DNA from: an uncultured Coriobacteriaceae bacterium
Lineage (GTDB): Bacteria; Actinomycetota; Coriobacteriia; Coriobacteriales; Eggerthellaceae
Assembly (NCBI GenBank): GCA_900550055.1
Contig: URQU01000001.1
Location: forward strand, 1-64,000
Direction of reading: 5' to 3'
DNA length: 64,000 bases
Translations under genes and position numbers: made by a program
In this document: one piece after another, positions 8,632-17,177 of the stretch
Numbering within the stretch: position 1 is the stretch's first letter
Layout of the letters: every line of letters starts with the position of its first letter
Notes under the pieces: model-generated
The model's input: only the letters and a program-made list of their open reading frames with translations
What the model was told of the DNA's origin: nothing
Databases searched by the model: none

Positions 8632-8811
8632 CTACAGATATCGATAGGAATAATAATAGGAAGGAAGGCAGGGCTTCGTTGAACCGGAGATACCGGCGGC
8701 CTTACCTGCGGCATGCATCATTTGAACGTTAGCGGCGCACAGCGCGACAGACAGCTCAGCGGGCTGCTGAGCGCTGCGGAATGCGGCGATATGTCCGTTC
8801 ACAATGCTCAT
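8632..8811 (-). CDS. Possible small protein of 59 aa, unrecognised
   Basis: Begins MSIVNGHIAAFRSAQQPAEL and ends with a Tyr-rich tail (SYYYSYRYL). The ribosome site is weak (AGAGTAG), and the frame stays open upstream to 8871. The middle (ELSVALCAANVQMMHAAGKAAG) could form one helix, loosely like small YjfB-type helical proteins, but that resemblance is too weak for a name. It sits between a terminator and the symporter region with no partner gene. It could equally be a chance frame. Confidence 0.3.
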   Translation of the reverse strand: MSIVNGHIAAFRSAQQPAELSVALCAANVQMMHAAGKAAGISGSTKPCLPSYYYSYRYL

Positions 8812-8904
8812 GGGCGCTACTCTACCACAGTCGAGCGCTTTTCCCTTCACAATTTCTCCGAACGGTAACATTATTTCCTAGCGAAGTGGTTCGTATTAGG
8901 AAAA

Positions 8905-8933
8905 GCGAAGCCGAGCACGTGGCCCGGCTTCGC
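8905..8933. terminator. Bidirectional-looking terminator after the CoA ligase gene
   Basis: GCGAAGCCGAGC pairs with GCCCGGCTTCGC with one mismatch around a short loop. The minus-strand reading ends in GCTTTTCC, right after the ligase stop codon at 8959. Confidence 0.75.
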
Positions 8934-8958
8934 TTTCATTCAACTTGTTCGCAAGCTT

Positions 8959-10200
8959 TTAGTAGCGAGAGTCGAAGATGCGCTTCGACTTCTTCTCGCT
9001 GCGCGGCAGCTCGCCCATGGGAACGCCCTTCGCCTCGGGAGTGCAGCCGATTTTCGCCTTGAAGATAGCGGCCAACTGCTCCTCGCAGCGCTCGCGCTCC
9101 TCGCCCTCAAGCGGCGTCTCGAACAGCACGGTGAGCACATCGCGGCCGTTGATGGCCTCGATCATCACCTGATACTCAGACGATGCGCCGTCGGTGAACT
9201 GCAGCACCTCCTCGATCTGGGAGGGGAACATGTTGCAGCCCTTCACCTTGACCATGTCGTCGGTGCGGCCCGTCAGGATGTCGATGCGCGGATGGTGGCT
9301 GCCGAACTTGCACTTGCAGTCGCCGGGGATGATGCGCGTAAGGTCGTGCGTGCGGTAGCGGATGAGCGGCGCGCCTTCCTTGCGCAGCGTGGTGAGCACC
9401 AGCTCGCCCACTTCGCCGTCGGGCAGCTGCTCGCCGGTTTTCGGGTCGATGATCTCGCAGTACACGTAGTCTTCCCAGATATGCATGCCGTGATGCTCTT
9501 CGCAGGAGATGCCGATGCCCGGGCCGTAGATCTCGGTCAAACCGTAGATGTCGAAGATCTCGATGCCAAGCTCGTTGGCGATGCGCTGACGCATCTTCTC
9601 GCCCCAGCGCTCGGAGCCGATGACGCCCTTGCGCAGGTAAAGCTTGTCGCGCAGGCCGCGCTTCTCGATCTCCTCGGCAAGCAGCAGCGCATAGCTGGAC
9701 GTGCCCGTGATAACGGTGGAGCGCAGATCCTGCATCATCTGCAGCTGCTTTTCGGTGTTGCCGGGGCCCATGGGGATGGCCATGGCGCCCAGGCGCTCGC
9801 AGCCCAGCTGGAAGCCGATACCGGCAGTCCACAGGCCGTAACCAGGGGTGATGTGGATGCGATCGGTGTTCGTGATACCCGCCGTCTCGTAGCAGCGCGC
9901 GAACATGGTGGCCCAATCGTCGACGTCCTTCTGGGTATAGGGGATGACGACCGGGGTGCCCGTGGTGCCCGAGGAGCTATGGATGCGGATGATCTTCTCA
10001 TCCGGCACGGCCTGCAGTCCCAGCGGGTACGCCTCGCGCAAATCCGCCTTTTCCGAGAACGGCAGTTTCTCGAAATCTTCCTGGGTTTGCACGTCGGACA
10101 GATCGATGTCCTTGAATTTGCGAGCGTAGAAAGCCGAGCGGTCCTTCAGCGTTTTGAACTGCTCTTTGATAATCTCAAGCTGCTCCGGCCTCATCTGCAT
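8959..10200 (-). CDS. Phenylacetate-CoA ligase family protein (PaaK-like AMP-forming ligase)
   Basis: 413 aa, close to the 430-440 aa of PaaK. The ATP-binding loop SSSGTTGTPVV is at about residues 75-85, the adenylation motif IYGLTEIYGPG mid-protein, 'RYRTHDLTRI' and 'RTDDMVKVKG' follow, and the catalytic-Lys region 'SEKKSKRI' is close to the C-terminus. It activates an aryl-acid such as phenylacetate or indoleacetate to its CoA ester with ATP. It lies next to iorBA on the same strand with about 300 bases between. In amino-acid-fermenting anaerobes this pairing interconverts arylpyruvates, arylacetyl-CoAs and free arylacetates. ATG 10200 has AGGGAG upstream; a second ATG two codons later is possible. 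Confidence 0.9.
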   Translation of the reverse strand: MQMRPEQLEIIKEQFKTLKDRSAFYARKFKDIDLSDVQTQEDFEKLPFSEKADLREAYPLGLQAVPDEKIIRIHSSSGTTGTPVVIPYTQKDVDDWATMFARCYETAGITNTDRIHITPGYGLWTAGIGFQLGCERLGAMAIPMGPGNTEKQLQMMQDLRSTVITGTSSYALLLAEEIEKRGLRDKLYLRKGVIGSERWGEKMRQRIANELGIEIFDIYGLTEIYGPGIGISCEEHHGMHIWEDYVYCEIIDPKTGEQLPDGEVGELVLTTLRKEGAPLIRYRTHDLTRIIPGDCKCKFGSHHPRIDILTGRTDDMVKVKGCNMFPSQIEEVLQFTDGASSEYQVMIEAINGRDVLTVLFETPLEGEERERCEEQLAAIFKAKIGCTPEAKGVPMGELPRSEKKSKRIFDSRY

Positions 10201-10446
10201 AGTATTCTCCCTTGTTCAAATGGCTTGCATCGTTTTTATTCATGCTGTGTGAGGAAAAGTGCGTAGGCGCTTCAAGCCCGAAAAAGCTACGGGAAAGCAC
10301 GACAAATCGGCCCCAAGCCTTACAGGTCTTGAAGCTAAAGCCATCGACCAGCCAACGCGTTGCGCGCGGCTGAGAAAAAGTGGATGTCGAATACCGAAGT
10401 CATAGTGGTCATTGTAGGCCAAACAGCACCGCAAACAACCCCAAAA
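10201..10446. other. Intergenic region between CoA ligase and iorB
   Basis: No gene recognised in about 250 bases. It probably contains the ligase promoter, since a strong terminator of the upstream ior unit precedes it, but no convincing -35/-10 pair stands out. Confidence 0.5.
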
Positions 10447-10481
10447 CCGGCAACGGGACCGGAAATCGGTCCCGTTGCCGG
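10447..10481 (-). terminator. Terminator of the iorAB operon
   Basis: A perfect 14-bp stem CCGGCAACGGGACC / GGTCCCGTTGCCGG with a 7-base loop. On the minus strand it is followed by TTTTGGGG. It lies 22 bases past the iorB stop. Confidence 0.88.
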
Positions 10482-10502
10482 GTTATGCGGTGTTTTGTGA
10501 CG

Positions 10503-11099
10503 CTATTCCTTTACCGCCACATCGATAGCTTGCAGGTTCATATCCACGAAGCGGGGCTTCACGCATGAGGTTACCGCTGCACGAAGATCATCAAGGTCGA
10601 TAGGCACGCATCCGGTCTGCAAGGCTTTGGCAAGAAGCAGGCTGTTGAGCACCTTAAGGCTACCGGCCGCTTTCGTGAGCGCCTTATCGTCGACGGGCAC
10701 GAGCTTCGCCTGCGTACCTGCAAGCGCGCGCTCCATGTTCGCAACCACATTGCTAGCACGATACGGGTCCTTCGACAACGCCGCCGTTACCGGCTGGATC
10801 GCGGTGGTGGCGAACACCAGCGTCCCTTCCGGGGCAAGGTAGGGCAGCACGCGCGCGGCCTCGGCCGGCTCGAACGCGATGACCAGATCGGCGGTTCCCC
10901 GGCTGACCAGGGGCGCGTGAACCTGTTCGCTCTTGTTGCCGATGCGCACGTGCGACACCACGTTGCCGCCGCGCTGCGCCATGCCGATGGTCTCGGCCGT
11001 ACGCACCTTCCAGCCCTTCTCCAAGGCGGCCTGGGCAAGCACCTTCGCGGCCAATACGGTTCCCTGGCCGCCCACGCCCGTAAGCAGGATGTTCAGCAT
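10503..11099 (-). CDS. iorB: Indolepyruvate oxidoreductase subunit beta
   Basis: 198 aa, normal for IorB. The start ATG 11099 lies one base past the iorA stop, with its ribosome site (AAGGAGG) inside the end of iorA, so the pair is translationally coupled; longer open frame upstream is not used. Family motifs: TGVGGQGTVLAAKVLA at the N-terminus, GMAQRGGNVVSHVRIG, and 'ADLVIAFEPAEAARVLPYL'. It is the gamma-type domain of the 2-oxoacid:ferredoxin oxidoreductase superfamily, which with IorA decarboxylates arylpyruvates to arylacetyl-CoA using ferredoxin. Confidence 0.94.
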   Translation of the reverse strand: MLNILLTGVGGQGTVLAAKVLAQAALEKGWKVRTAETIGMAQRGGNVVSHVRIGNKSEQVHAPLVSRGTADLVIAFEPAEAARVLPYLAPEGTLVFATTAIQPVTAALSKDPYRASNVVANMERALAGTQAKLVPVDDKALTKAAGSLKVLNSLLLAKALQTGCVPIDLDDLRAAVTSCVKPRFVDMNLQAIDVAVKE

Positions 11100-11100
11100 G

Positions 11101-13044
11101 CTAGGCCTCCTTCTTCTTGCTAGCGGCGTCAACCACGGAGATGCAGTCGAACGGGCACACCTGCGTGCACAGCCCGCACCCGTTGCATTGGCCGGCGTCG
11201 ATGAACGCCTGACCGCGCTCCCCGCTTTTCGGGCCGCGTGCGTCGGCGTTGAAGCCGATGCCAGGGCATCCGATCTCGGTGATGCACTTCTTGCAGCCCG
11301 TACAACGCTTCGCGTCCAACACCACGGGAGCCGCCGGCTTAAACAGCTGCACGCAGGGGCTTTCGAACAGGATGGCGGAAGGCCCCTCGAAATCGATCGC
11401 CTGGCGTGCAGCATCGATGGATTGCTGCAGGTTGAGCGGATCGGCATGAACGACGCACTCGAAGCCGACCGCCTTCAGCACGCCTTCGATGGAAACCGGC
11501 TTGCGACGCTCGCCCATCAGCGTGACGCCCGTGCCCGGGTGCGGCTGGCTGCCCGTCATGGCAGTGGTGGCGTTGTCCAGCACACATAGCGTGAAATCAT
11601 GGCCGTTGTATACGGCGTTCACGATTCCCGGCAAACCGCTGGCGAAAAACGTCGAGTCGCCTACGAACGCCAGGGCCTTCTTCTGGGGCTCAGCCACGGA
11701 AAATCCCTGCGCCATGGTGATGCCGGCGCCCATGCACAGGCACGTATCCACCGCATCGAGCGGCATGGCGTTGCCCAGCGTATAGCATCCGATATCGCCG
11801 CAGAGCACCGCGGGCGTCTTGCTCAGCGCGCGCTTCACAGCGTAGAAGCTGCCGCGATGCGGGCAACCAGGGCACAGCACCGGCGGGCGCACCGGCAAAG
11901 GCTGCTCGGGATCGGCGGCTTCGTAGGATGCCGGTGCATCGGTTTCAGCAAGCTCGGGAACGCCAAGGTAGACGGCCAGGCGGGCAAGGATGTCATCGAC
12001 GTCGTTCTCGCCGCGATCGCGCGCCTCGCCCGTCAGCTTGCCATGCGTGTTGTATTCGGCATGCGTCTTGCCGGCGAATGCCAGCAGCTCATCTTCCAGC
12101 ACGTGATCAAGCTCTTCGAGCACGAGTACGTCGCTCAAACCCTTGGCGAACTCCGCGCACGTACGCTCGGGGAACGGGAAAGGAGTACCCACCTGCCAGA
12201 AGCGATACGCCGGCAGCTGCACGCCGCGTTCGTTCGCGCGTTCCTCGAGCAAGCGAAGCGCTTCAAGGGCATATGCCGCCGACACGCCGCCGGCGACGAT
12301 GCCGTAACGGGTTATCTTGCCCGCCACGCGACGCTCATCGACGGGATTGAACGCGCCGAAAACGGGGTTCGTCGCATAATCGACCGCGATTGCGCGCAGG
12401 CGCTCGTTGATCTCCCCATGCCCCTCATAGGCACGCTTCGGGAAGATGACCCAGCGCGGATCACGCTCGAAGCCTTCCTCGGGCACGGGCTTGGCATGCG
12501 TCTCCTCGGCGACATCGAAGAACGTCGAAGCATGGCACACGCGCGTGGTGGGGCGCATGATCACCGGCGTCTTGTAACGCTCCGACAGCTCGAACGCGGC
12601 CTTCATCATGGCGAAACCCTGATCGGGCGTTGCCGGGTCGAGAACCGGGACCTTGGCGAAATTGCCGAACCTGCGCGTATCCTGCTCGGTTTGCGACGAG
12701 ATAGGGCCGGGATCGTCGGCAACGAACAGCACCGTGCCGCCCTTCACGCCCACGTAGTTCAAGCTCATCAGCGGGTCGCTTGCCACGTTCAGACCCACCT
12801 GCTTGCAGGTGAACAGCGTACGTGCGCCGCAGTACGATGCGCCGGCGAGCAGCTCGAGCGCGCTCTTCTCGTTCGTTGACCATTCAACGTGGACACCCTG
12901 AGCGGCACCGGAAGCATGCAGCTTCGCCACGGTTTCCGTCACCTCGGACGATGGCGTTCCGGGATAGCCGGCGACTACGCGCACCCCCGCCTCAAGCGCG
13001 GCATGAGCGAACGCCTCATTGCCCATAAGCAGTTTTTTCGTCAT
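11101..13044 (-). CDS. iorA: Indolepyruvate ferredoxin oxidoreductase subunit alpha
   Basis: 647 aa, typical for IorA. N-terminal pyrimidine-like domain (GNEAFAHAALEAGVRVVAGYPGTPSSE). TPP-binding domain in the second half with GDIGCYTLG and FVGDSTFFASGLPGIVNAVYNG. The C-terminus carries two ferredoxin-like [4Fe-4S] motifs: CTGCKKCITEIGCP and CNGCGLCTQVCPFDC. The first cluster has the shifted spacing usual in this family. It oxidatively decarboxylates indolepyruvate, phenylpyruvate and hydroxyphenylpyruvate to CoA esters, reducing ferredoxin, in the cytosol. parS site 2 lies 45 bases upstream of the start. Confidence 0.95.
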   Translation of the reverse strand: MTKKLLMGNEAFAHAALEAGVRVVAGYPGTPSSEVTETVAKLHASGAAQGVHVEWSTNEKSALELLAGASYCGARTLFTCKQVGLNVASDPLMSLNYVGVKGGTVLFVADDPGPISSQTEQDTRRFGNFAKVPVLDPATPDQGFAMMKAAFELSERYKTPVIMRPTTRVCHASTFFDVAEETHAKPVPEEGFERDPRWVIFPKRAYEGHGEINERLRAIAVDYATNPVFGAFNPVDERRVAGKITRYGIVAGGVSAAYALEALRLLEERANERGVQLPAYRFWQVGTPFPFPERTCAEFAKGLSDVLVLEELDHVLEDELLAFAGKTHAEYNTHGKLTGEARDRGENDVDDILARLAVYLGVPELAETDAPASYEAADPEQPLPVRPPVLCPGCPHRGSFYAVKRALSKTPAVLCGDIGCYTLGNAMPLDAVDTCLCMGAGITMAQGFSVAEPQKKALAFVGDSTFFASGLPGIVNAVYNGHDFTLCVLDNATTAMTGSQPHPGTGVTLMGERRKPVSIEGVLKAVGFECVVHADPLNLQQSIDAARQAIDFEGPSAILFESPCVQLFKPAAPVVLDAKRCTGCKKCITEIGCPGIGFNADARGPKSGERGQAFIDAGQCNGCGLCTQVCPFDCISVVDAASKKKEA

Positions 13045-13088
13045 ATGTTTCCCCGCTCCAAAGCCAATTTCAGGAATCGCTCCTGCGC

Positions 13089-13104
13089 TGTTTCACGTGA
13101 AACA
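13089..13104. other. parS site 2
   Basis: Exact TGTTTCACGTGAAACA, within a 22-bp perfect palindrome (13086-13107). It lies upstream of iorA, between the iorA start and the purE terminator. Confidence 0.93.
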
Positions 13105-13143
13105 GCGTGGAGGGAATCGTCTTGATACCTGTTCATGATAGCA

Positions 13144-13173
13144 AAAGGGCGACAGGTTACCCCGTCGCCCTTT
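13144..13173 (-). terminator. Terminator of purE
   Basis: AAAGGGCGAC pairs with GTCGCCCTTT; on the minus strand the stem ends in TTTTGC. It lies 16 bases past the purE stop. Confidence 0.85.
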
Positions 13174-13188
13174 CGCAAGCGGCCTGCT

Positions 13189-13659
13189 TTATGCCTCGGC
13201 CATGGCCTTCTTCATGTCGATGATCTTCTGGCGAGCACCGTCGCAGCCGGTGCCCATGATCTGCACCGCCAAGATTGCCGCGTTCTTCGCGCCGTTGATG
13301 GCGACGGTGGCAACCGGCACGCCAGAAGGCATCTGCACCATGGACAGCAGCGAATCCAGACCGCCCAGGTCGCTCGTCTTCATGGGAACGGCGATAACCG
13401 GGTCGGGGGTGTAAGCGGCAACCACGCCGCCCAGGTGAGCTGCCTTGCCGGCAGCAGCGATGATGACCTTGATGCCGCGCTCATGCGCAGTAGAGGCCCA
13501 CTCGTGCACCTCAGCAGGCTTACGGTGCGCGCTGGCCACCTTCACCTCGTACGGCACGCCGAACTCCTCAAGCTGCTTCATGCAAGGCTCCATGGCGGGC
13601 ATATCGCTTTCGGAGCCCATGATGATGCCGATAACGGGATTCTTATGATCGCAAGACAT
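13189..13659 (-). CDS. purE: N5-carboxyaminoimidazole ribonucleotide mutase (PurE)
   Basis: 156 aa, full length for class I PurE. Signatures: GIIMGSESDMPAM at the N-terminus with the conserved Ser-Asp, SAHRKPAEV with the catalytic His, AAAGKAAHLGGVVAAYT, and 'GGLDSLLSMVQMPSGVPVATVAING'. It moves the carboxylate from N5-CAIR to C4, step 6 of purine synthesis. purK is not adjacent. purD and purA follow 2-5 kb further along on the same strand, so the pathway genes are grouped loosely rather than in one operon. Confidence 0.95.
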   Translation of the reverse strand: MSCDHKNPVIGIIMGSESDMPAMEPCMKQLEEFGVPYEVKVASAHRKPAEVHEWASTAHERGIKVIIAAAGKAAHLGGVVAAYTPDPVIAVPMKTSDLGGLDSLLSMVQMPSGVPVATVAINGAKNAAILAVQIMGTGCDGARQKIIDMKKAMAEA

Positions 13660-13870
13660 TTCGCAACCCTTTCAACACGTGATTTGCTCTCAAAGGCAGT
13701 GTAGCGCGGAAGAGGGAGCATAAGGAAAACCGCACGCAAATTATGGGAGATCGGAATACGCCAAAGCCAGGGAAGCGGGAACAGCAAAATCAGGAAAGCA
13801 AAACCGAGAAAGCTGGACCCAAACAGCAAGAGCAAAAGTGCGAAACCCGTTTAACGGGTTAGGAAAAGCA

Positions 13871-13902
13871 ACAGGCCCGATGGCTTTCACCATCGGGCCT
13901 GT
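13871..13902 (-). terminator. Terminator of tRNA-Phe
   Basis: ACAGGCCCGATG pairs with CATCGGGCCTGT around an 8-base loop; the minus strand runs on into TTGCTTTTCC. A second small palindrome (13846-13862, AACCCG/CGGGTT) follows. 13660-13870 otherwise holds no gene I can support. Confidence 0.85.
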
Positions 13903-13910
13903 AAAGTTCA

Positions 13911-13986
13911 TGGTGGTCGGAGGGGGACTTGAACCCTCGGCACGGGGATTTTCAGTCCCCTGCTCTACCAACTGAGCTACCCGACC
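13911..13986 (-). tRNA. tRNA-Phe (GAA)
   Basis: 76 bases with encoded CCA. The acceptor GGTCGGG pairs with the TCCGACC strand, and the anticodon stem GGGGA/TCCCC encloses CTGAAAA, giving GAA. T-loop TTCAAGT. A clear promoter lies 30-60 bases upstream and a terminator directly downstream, so it is a single-gene unit. Confidence 0.97.
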
Positions 13987-14319
13987 AGAAGTCGTTCGTT
14001 GCGAACGCAAGATAGTATAATACGGCAGTGCGTGTCATTCGTCAACCCTGATTCCGAACTTTTTTGAGATGCGCTTTCTTCTCGAAGGAAAGCGCCCAAA
14101 CCAGCCCTTAAGCGAGCGCGTGACCAGCAGATATGCCAACTCGCTTAAGACCGCTCGGCAACGATTTGCGAAATCAGTCGCTGAACCAGACCACGCCAAG
14201 AAAGACTTGGCTAGCTCGCAACTGACAGCGGTAACGAATCCATGCACAATCGCTTAGCAGATGACCGAAAAATCACCGCCAAAAGCGCGGCCTGCGCATC
14301 CTTTCGGCAGCGCACCTTG
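13987..14319. other. Region upstream of tRNA-Phe without a supported gene
   Basis: Apart from the tRNA promoter I see only short overlapping frames on both strands, without ribosome sites or recognisable protein features, and a small inverted repeat CCAAGaaagaCTTGG near 14200. The radical SAM gene ends at 14320. Confidence 0.5.
14017..14045 (-). promoter_or_regulatory. Promoter of tRNA-Phe
   Basis: On the minus strand TTGACG (14045-14040) and TATTAT (14022-14017) are separated by 17 bases, a good sigma-70/SigA-type match about 30 bases ahead of the tRNA 5' end. Confidence 0.7.
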
Positions 14320-15648
14320 CTACTTGCACTCGGCGCAGCCACTGCCGAACAGCAGCTCCTTCTCCTCGCCGGGAAGCACGGCGCGAGCCTGATCGCGCAG
14401 GTTGTTCACACCGATGAAGAACTGGCGCATCATGACGACCAGCAGGTAGCGGCCCTTCGGGGTCAGCGTCAGCTCATCGGCATTGTCGGTAGCGAACGCG
14501 CCCGAGGCCTTCATGAACGCCATCTCCACCGGCAGGCCCATCTCCACCGAGCAACCGAAGTCCTTCTTGAACTGGCGCTTATCAAGGCGCAGGCCGAACA
14601 GCTGCATCATGAAGCGGTAACGCATGCGATCGCGCTTGCTGAAGGTGGTTTTGCCCATAATGGACATATGACCTGCTTCAATGCACTTATTGTAATCCCT
14701 CACGCTGAAGGTGTTCACATACAGGTTGCTGCCCAGGTACGTGATGCCGCCGCTGCCGATAGCGGGATATTCCTCGTAGTCGACCACGTACTCGTCGATC
14801 ATGGCGTCCTCGCCAGCGGCAGACGTGTTCCTCTTGTTGAACGTCCACGCCGAACCGTGCTCGAACAGGTGCAGCGGGCCGCCCGTCAGCAACTCGCAGA
14901 TGATCTCGTAGTACTTCTGCTCGCGGGCGTAATCCACCTTGCCCACGGTGCGGGCCAGGCTGCGCTCAACCGATGGCGACGCCATCAACGGATAGAACGT
15001 GGTCTGCGTGCAGCCGCTCTCGATGACGCGCTCGATATCGTTGATCAAGATATCCTCGGTTTGCGCCGGGAAGTTGAAGATCATATCGGCGTTCATGGAC
15101 ACGAAGTACGGGCTGGCATCCTGGATGCGCTCGAGGATCTCCTGGCCGCAGCCGTACTTGTCATAGCGGTCCATCTGCTTGAGCAGGCCATCGTCGAAGC
15201 TCTGCACGCCCACGGACAGGCGCTGCACGCGGCCCTGTAGCTTATCCAGATAGCTGGGAATCAGGTGGTTCGGGTTCGTCTCGCTCGAAACCTCCTGGAT
15301 GTTGAACAGCTCGCGCGCCTGGTCGATGGTGTCGCACAGCTCATCGATCATGATGGTGGGGGTGCCGCCGCCGATGTAGACGCTGTCGAAGTCGTAGCCC
15401 AGATCCTTCAGCATACGCATCTCCTTGCGCATGTTCTCGAAGTACGGACGGGCTCGCTCCTCGCTGAACGGGAACCTGTTGAAGCTGCAGTACGGGCACA
15501 GGCGCTCGCAGAATGGCACGTGCATGTACAGCATGTAGCGTTTTCCCTGCTCAGGCGCAGGCATCATCACCTCATCGGTGGGTTTGAGCTTCAGGTACTG
15601 GTTCGTGCATTGGCGAACCACGTTCGTAAGCAGGCGCTCTGACAGCAT
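14320..15648 (-). CDS. Radical SAM protein of the coproporphyrinogen III oxidase (HemN/HemW) family
   Basis: 442 aa. The radical SAM cluster motif CERLCPYC (CxxxCxxC) lies at about residues 48-55, followed by the HemN-like SVYIGGGTPT and 'RLSVGVQSFDDGLLKQMDRYDKY' blocks. The C-terminus ends in an unusual Cys pair (GSGCAECK). True HemN, HemW (a heme chaperone) and HutW/ChuW-type heme-degrading enzymes share this fold. I cannot decide between them, so no gene name is given. It is a single gene whose upstream region holds a strong inverted repeat over a -10-like hexamer, suggesting dedicated repression. ATG 15648 has AAGGAG at slightly long spacing. Confidence 0.82.
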   Translation of the reverse strand: MLSERLLTNVVRQCTNQYLKLKPTDEVMMPAPEQGKRYMLYMHVPFCERLCPYCSFNRFPFSEERARPYFENMRKEMRMLKDLGYDFDSVYIGGGTPTIMIDELCDTIDQARELFNIQEVSSETNPNHLIPSYLDKLQGRVQRLSVGVQSFDDGLLKQMDRYDKYGCGQEILERIQDASPYFVSMNADMIFNFPAQTEDILINDIERVIESGCTQTTFYPLMASPSVERSLARTVGKVDYAREQKYYEIICELLTGGPLHLFEHGSAWTFNKRNTSAAGEDAMIDEYVVDYEEYPAIGSGGITYLGSNLYVNTFSVRDYNKCIEAGHMSIMGKTTFSKRDRMRYRFMMQLFGLRLDKRQFKKDFGCSVEMGLPVEMAFMKASGAFATDNADELTLTPKGRYLLVVMMRQFFIGVNNLRDQARAVLPGEEKELLFGSGCAECK

Positions 15649-15678
15649 GTACGCGCGCTCCTTTTCTCGTCCTAGTGA

Positions 15679-15706
15679 AAACGGTAGGAATTATATCCTA
15701 CCGTTT
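15679..15706. promoter_or_regulatory. Inverted repeat over a possible -10 element upstream of the radical SAM gene
   Basis: AAACGGTAGGA (15679-15689) and TCCTACCGTTT (15696-15706) form a perfect 11-bp repeat whose 6-base centre reads TATAAT on the minus strand. It could be an operator covering the -10 of the radical SAM gene, or the purD terminator (stem followed by TTTTC on the minus strand). The AT-rich centre and weak T-tract lean slightly toward operator. Confidence 0.5.
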
Positions 15707-15761
15707 CAGTCTCATATAATCTCGACGAAAGCTTCGCTCCCCGTGCACGAAAGGCGCGGTC

Positions 15762-17054
15762 CTACGCCCAGGCTCCGCGACCTGCAGCGGCCTTCGCGCC
15801 GATGTCGGAGCGCAGCTGTTTGCCCTCGAAGTTGATGACGTCGCAGGCCTCGTAGGCCTTCTCGCGGGCTTCGTCGAACGTCTTGCCCAACGCAACCACG
15901 TTCAGCACACGGCCGCCGGCGGTGACGAGCTCGCCATCGGCGTTGCGGGCGGTGCCGGCATGGAACACCGTCACGCCATCCATGGCCTCGGCATCCTCAA
16001 CGCCCAGGATGACCTTGCCCTTCTCGTACTTGCCCGGGTAACCGGCGGAAGCAAGCACCACGCACACGGCCCACTGATCGTCCCACTCGAGCTCGATATC
16101 GTCGGGGCGGCCTTCGGCCACGGCCATCATGACATCGACCAGATCGGTCTTCAGGCGCGGCAGGACGACCTGCGTCTCGGGATCGCCGAAACGCGCGTTG
16201 TACTCCAGCACCTTCGGGCCCTCGGGCGTCAACATGAAACCGCCGTAGAGCACGCCGCGGTAATCGTTCTTGAAGGGCTCGCGCGCCGTTGCGGCTGCGG
16301 CGACCCGCATCATGTGCGTCATGTTCGCCAGCTCCTCATCGGTGACGATGGGCACCGGGGAGTACACGCCCATGCCGCCCGTGTTCGGACCGCGGTCGCC
16401 GTCGAAGGCGCGCTTGTGGTCCTGGGCGGTTGCCATGCAGTGAGCCTTGCCGCCGGAAACGAACGCGAGCAGCGAGCACTCCGGGCCGGTCAGGCACTCC
16501 TCCACGACCACCTTAGAGCCTGCTGAGCCGAACGCGCCGTCGAAGCAGCTGCGCACGGCGTCCTCGGCAACCTCGATGGTGTCGGCAACCACAACGCCCT
16601 TACCAGCCGCCAGGCCATCGGCCTTCACGACGACGGGGGCGCCCAGCTCATGCACGTACGCAAGCGCCGGCTCAAGCTCGGTGAAGCTGCCATAGCGAGC
16701 CGTGGGGATGCCGTTGGCCTCCATGAACTCCTTGCTGTACGTCTTGCTGCCCTCAAGCTGCGCACCCTGCGCATCCGGGCCGAAGACCGCCACGCCGGCT
16801 TCGCGCAGCACGTCGGCCACGCCCGCCACCAGCGGCGCTTCCGGGCCGATGACCACCAGGTCGATGGCGTTGCCCTTCACGAACTCCAGAACGGCCTGGC
16901 CGTCCTCGGCGTTCAGGCCCGCCACGTTCTGCGCGACGGATTCCGTTCCGCCGTTGCCCGGGGCCGCGTACAGGTTGTCGGTACAGGGGGATTTCGCCAA
17001 GGCCCACGCAATGGCGTGCTCACGGCCGCCGCCGCCCAAAACCAAGATGTTCAT
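15762..17054 (-). CDS. purD: Phosphoribosylamine-glycine ligase
   Basis: 430 aa, the usual GARS length. The start ATG 17054 has GGAGGG upstream; the frame is open 24 codons further without support. ATP-grasp enzyme: N-terminal MNILVLGGGGREHAIAW, the PGNGG loop, GLAAGKGVVVADT in the ATP-grasp domain, 'GPECSLLAFVSGG', GGMGVYSP and 'EYNARFGDPETQVVLPRL'. It joins glycine to phosphoribosylamine in purine synthesis step 2. It lies downstream of purA on the same strand, about 120 bases apart. Confidence 0.96.
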   Translation of the reverse strand: MNILVLGGGGREHAIAWALAKSPCTDNLYAAPGNGGTESVAQNVAGLNAEDGQAVLEFVKGNAIDLVVIGPEAPLVAGVADVLREAGVAVFGPDAQGAQLEGSKTYSKEFMEANGIPTARYGSFTELEPALAYVHELGAPVVVKADGLAAGKGVVVADTIEVAEDAVRSCFDGAFGSAGSKVVVEECLTGPECSLLAFVSGGKAHCMATAQDHKRAFDGDRGPNTGGMGVYSPVPIVTDEELANMTHMMRVAAAATAREPFKNDYRGVLYGGFMLTPEGPKVLEYNARFGDPETQVVLPRLKTDLVDVMMAVAEGRPDDIELEWDDQWAVCVVLASAGYPGKYEKGKVILGVEDAEAMDGVTVFHAGTARNADGELVTAGGRVLNVVALGKTFDEAREKAYEACDVINFEGKQLRSDIGAKAAAGRGAWA

Positions 17055-17093
17055 GTAACTAACCCTCCATTTCCAGCTCTCGGATAATATGCG

Positions 17094-17126
17094 TGTGCGG
17101 GACTGCAGACTTATGCAGCCCCGCAC
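17094..17126 (-). other. Hairpin in the purA-purD intergenic region
   Basis: GTGCGGG pairs with CCCGCAC with an inner CTGCA/TGCAG stem. No T-tract follows on either strand, so it is not a standard terminator. It may be an mRNA processing or stability element between purA and purD. Confidence 0.4.
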
Positions 17127-17177
17127 GGGATTCGCTTCTCTATTCAGTGACAGCAGCCCATCAAGCTTATCGGCGCC

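Noticed and set aside
14035..14257. Overlapping frames of 62-70 codons on both strands
   Set aside because: No ribosome site on either strand and no family features; mutual shadows in a GC-rich spacer.
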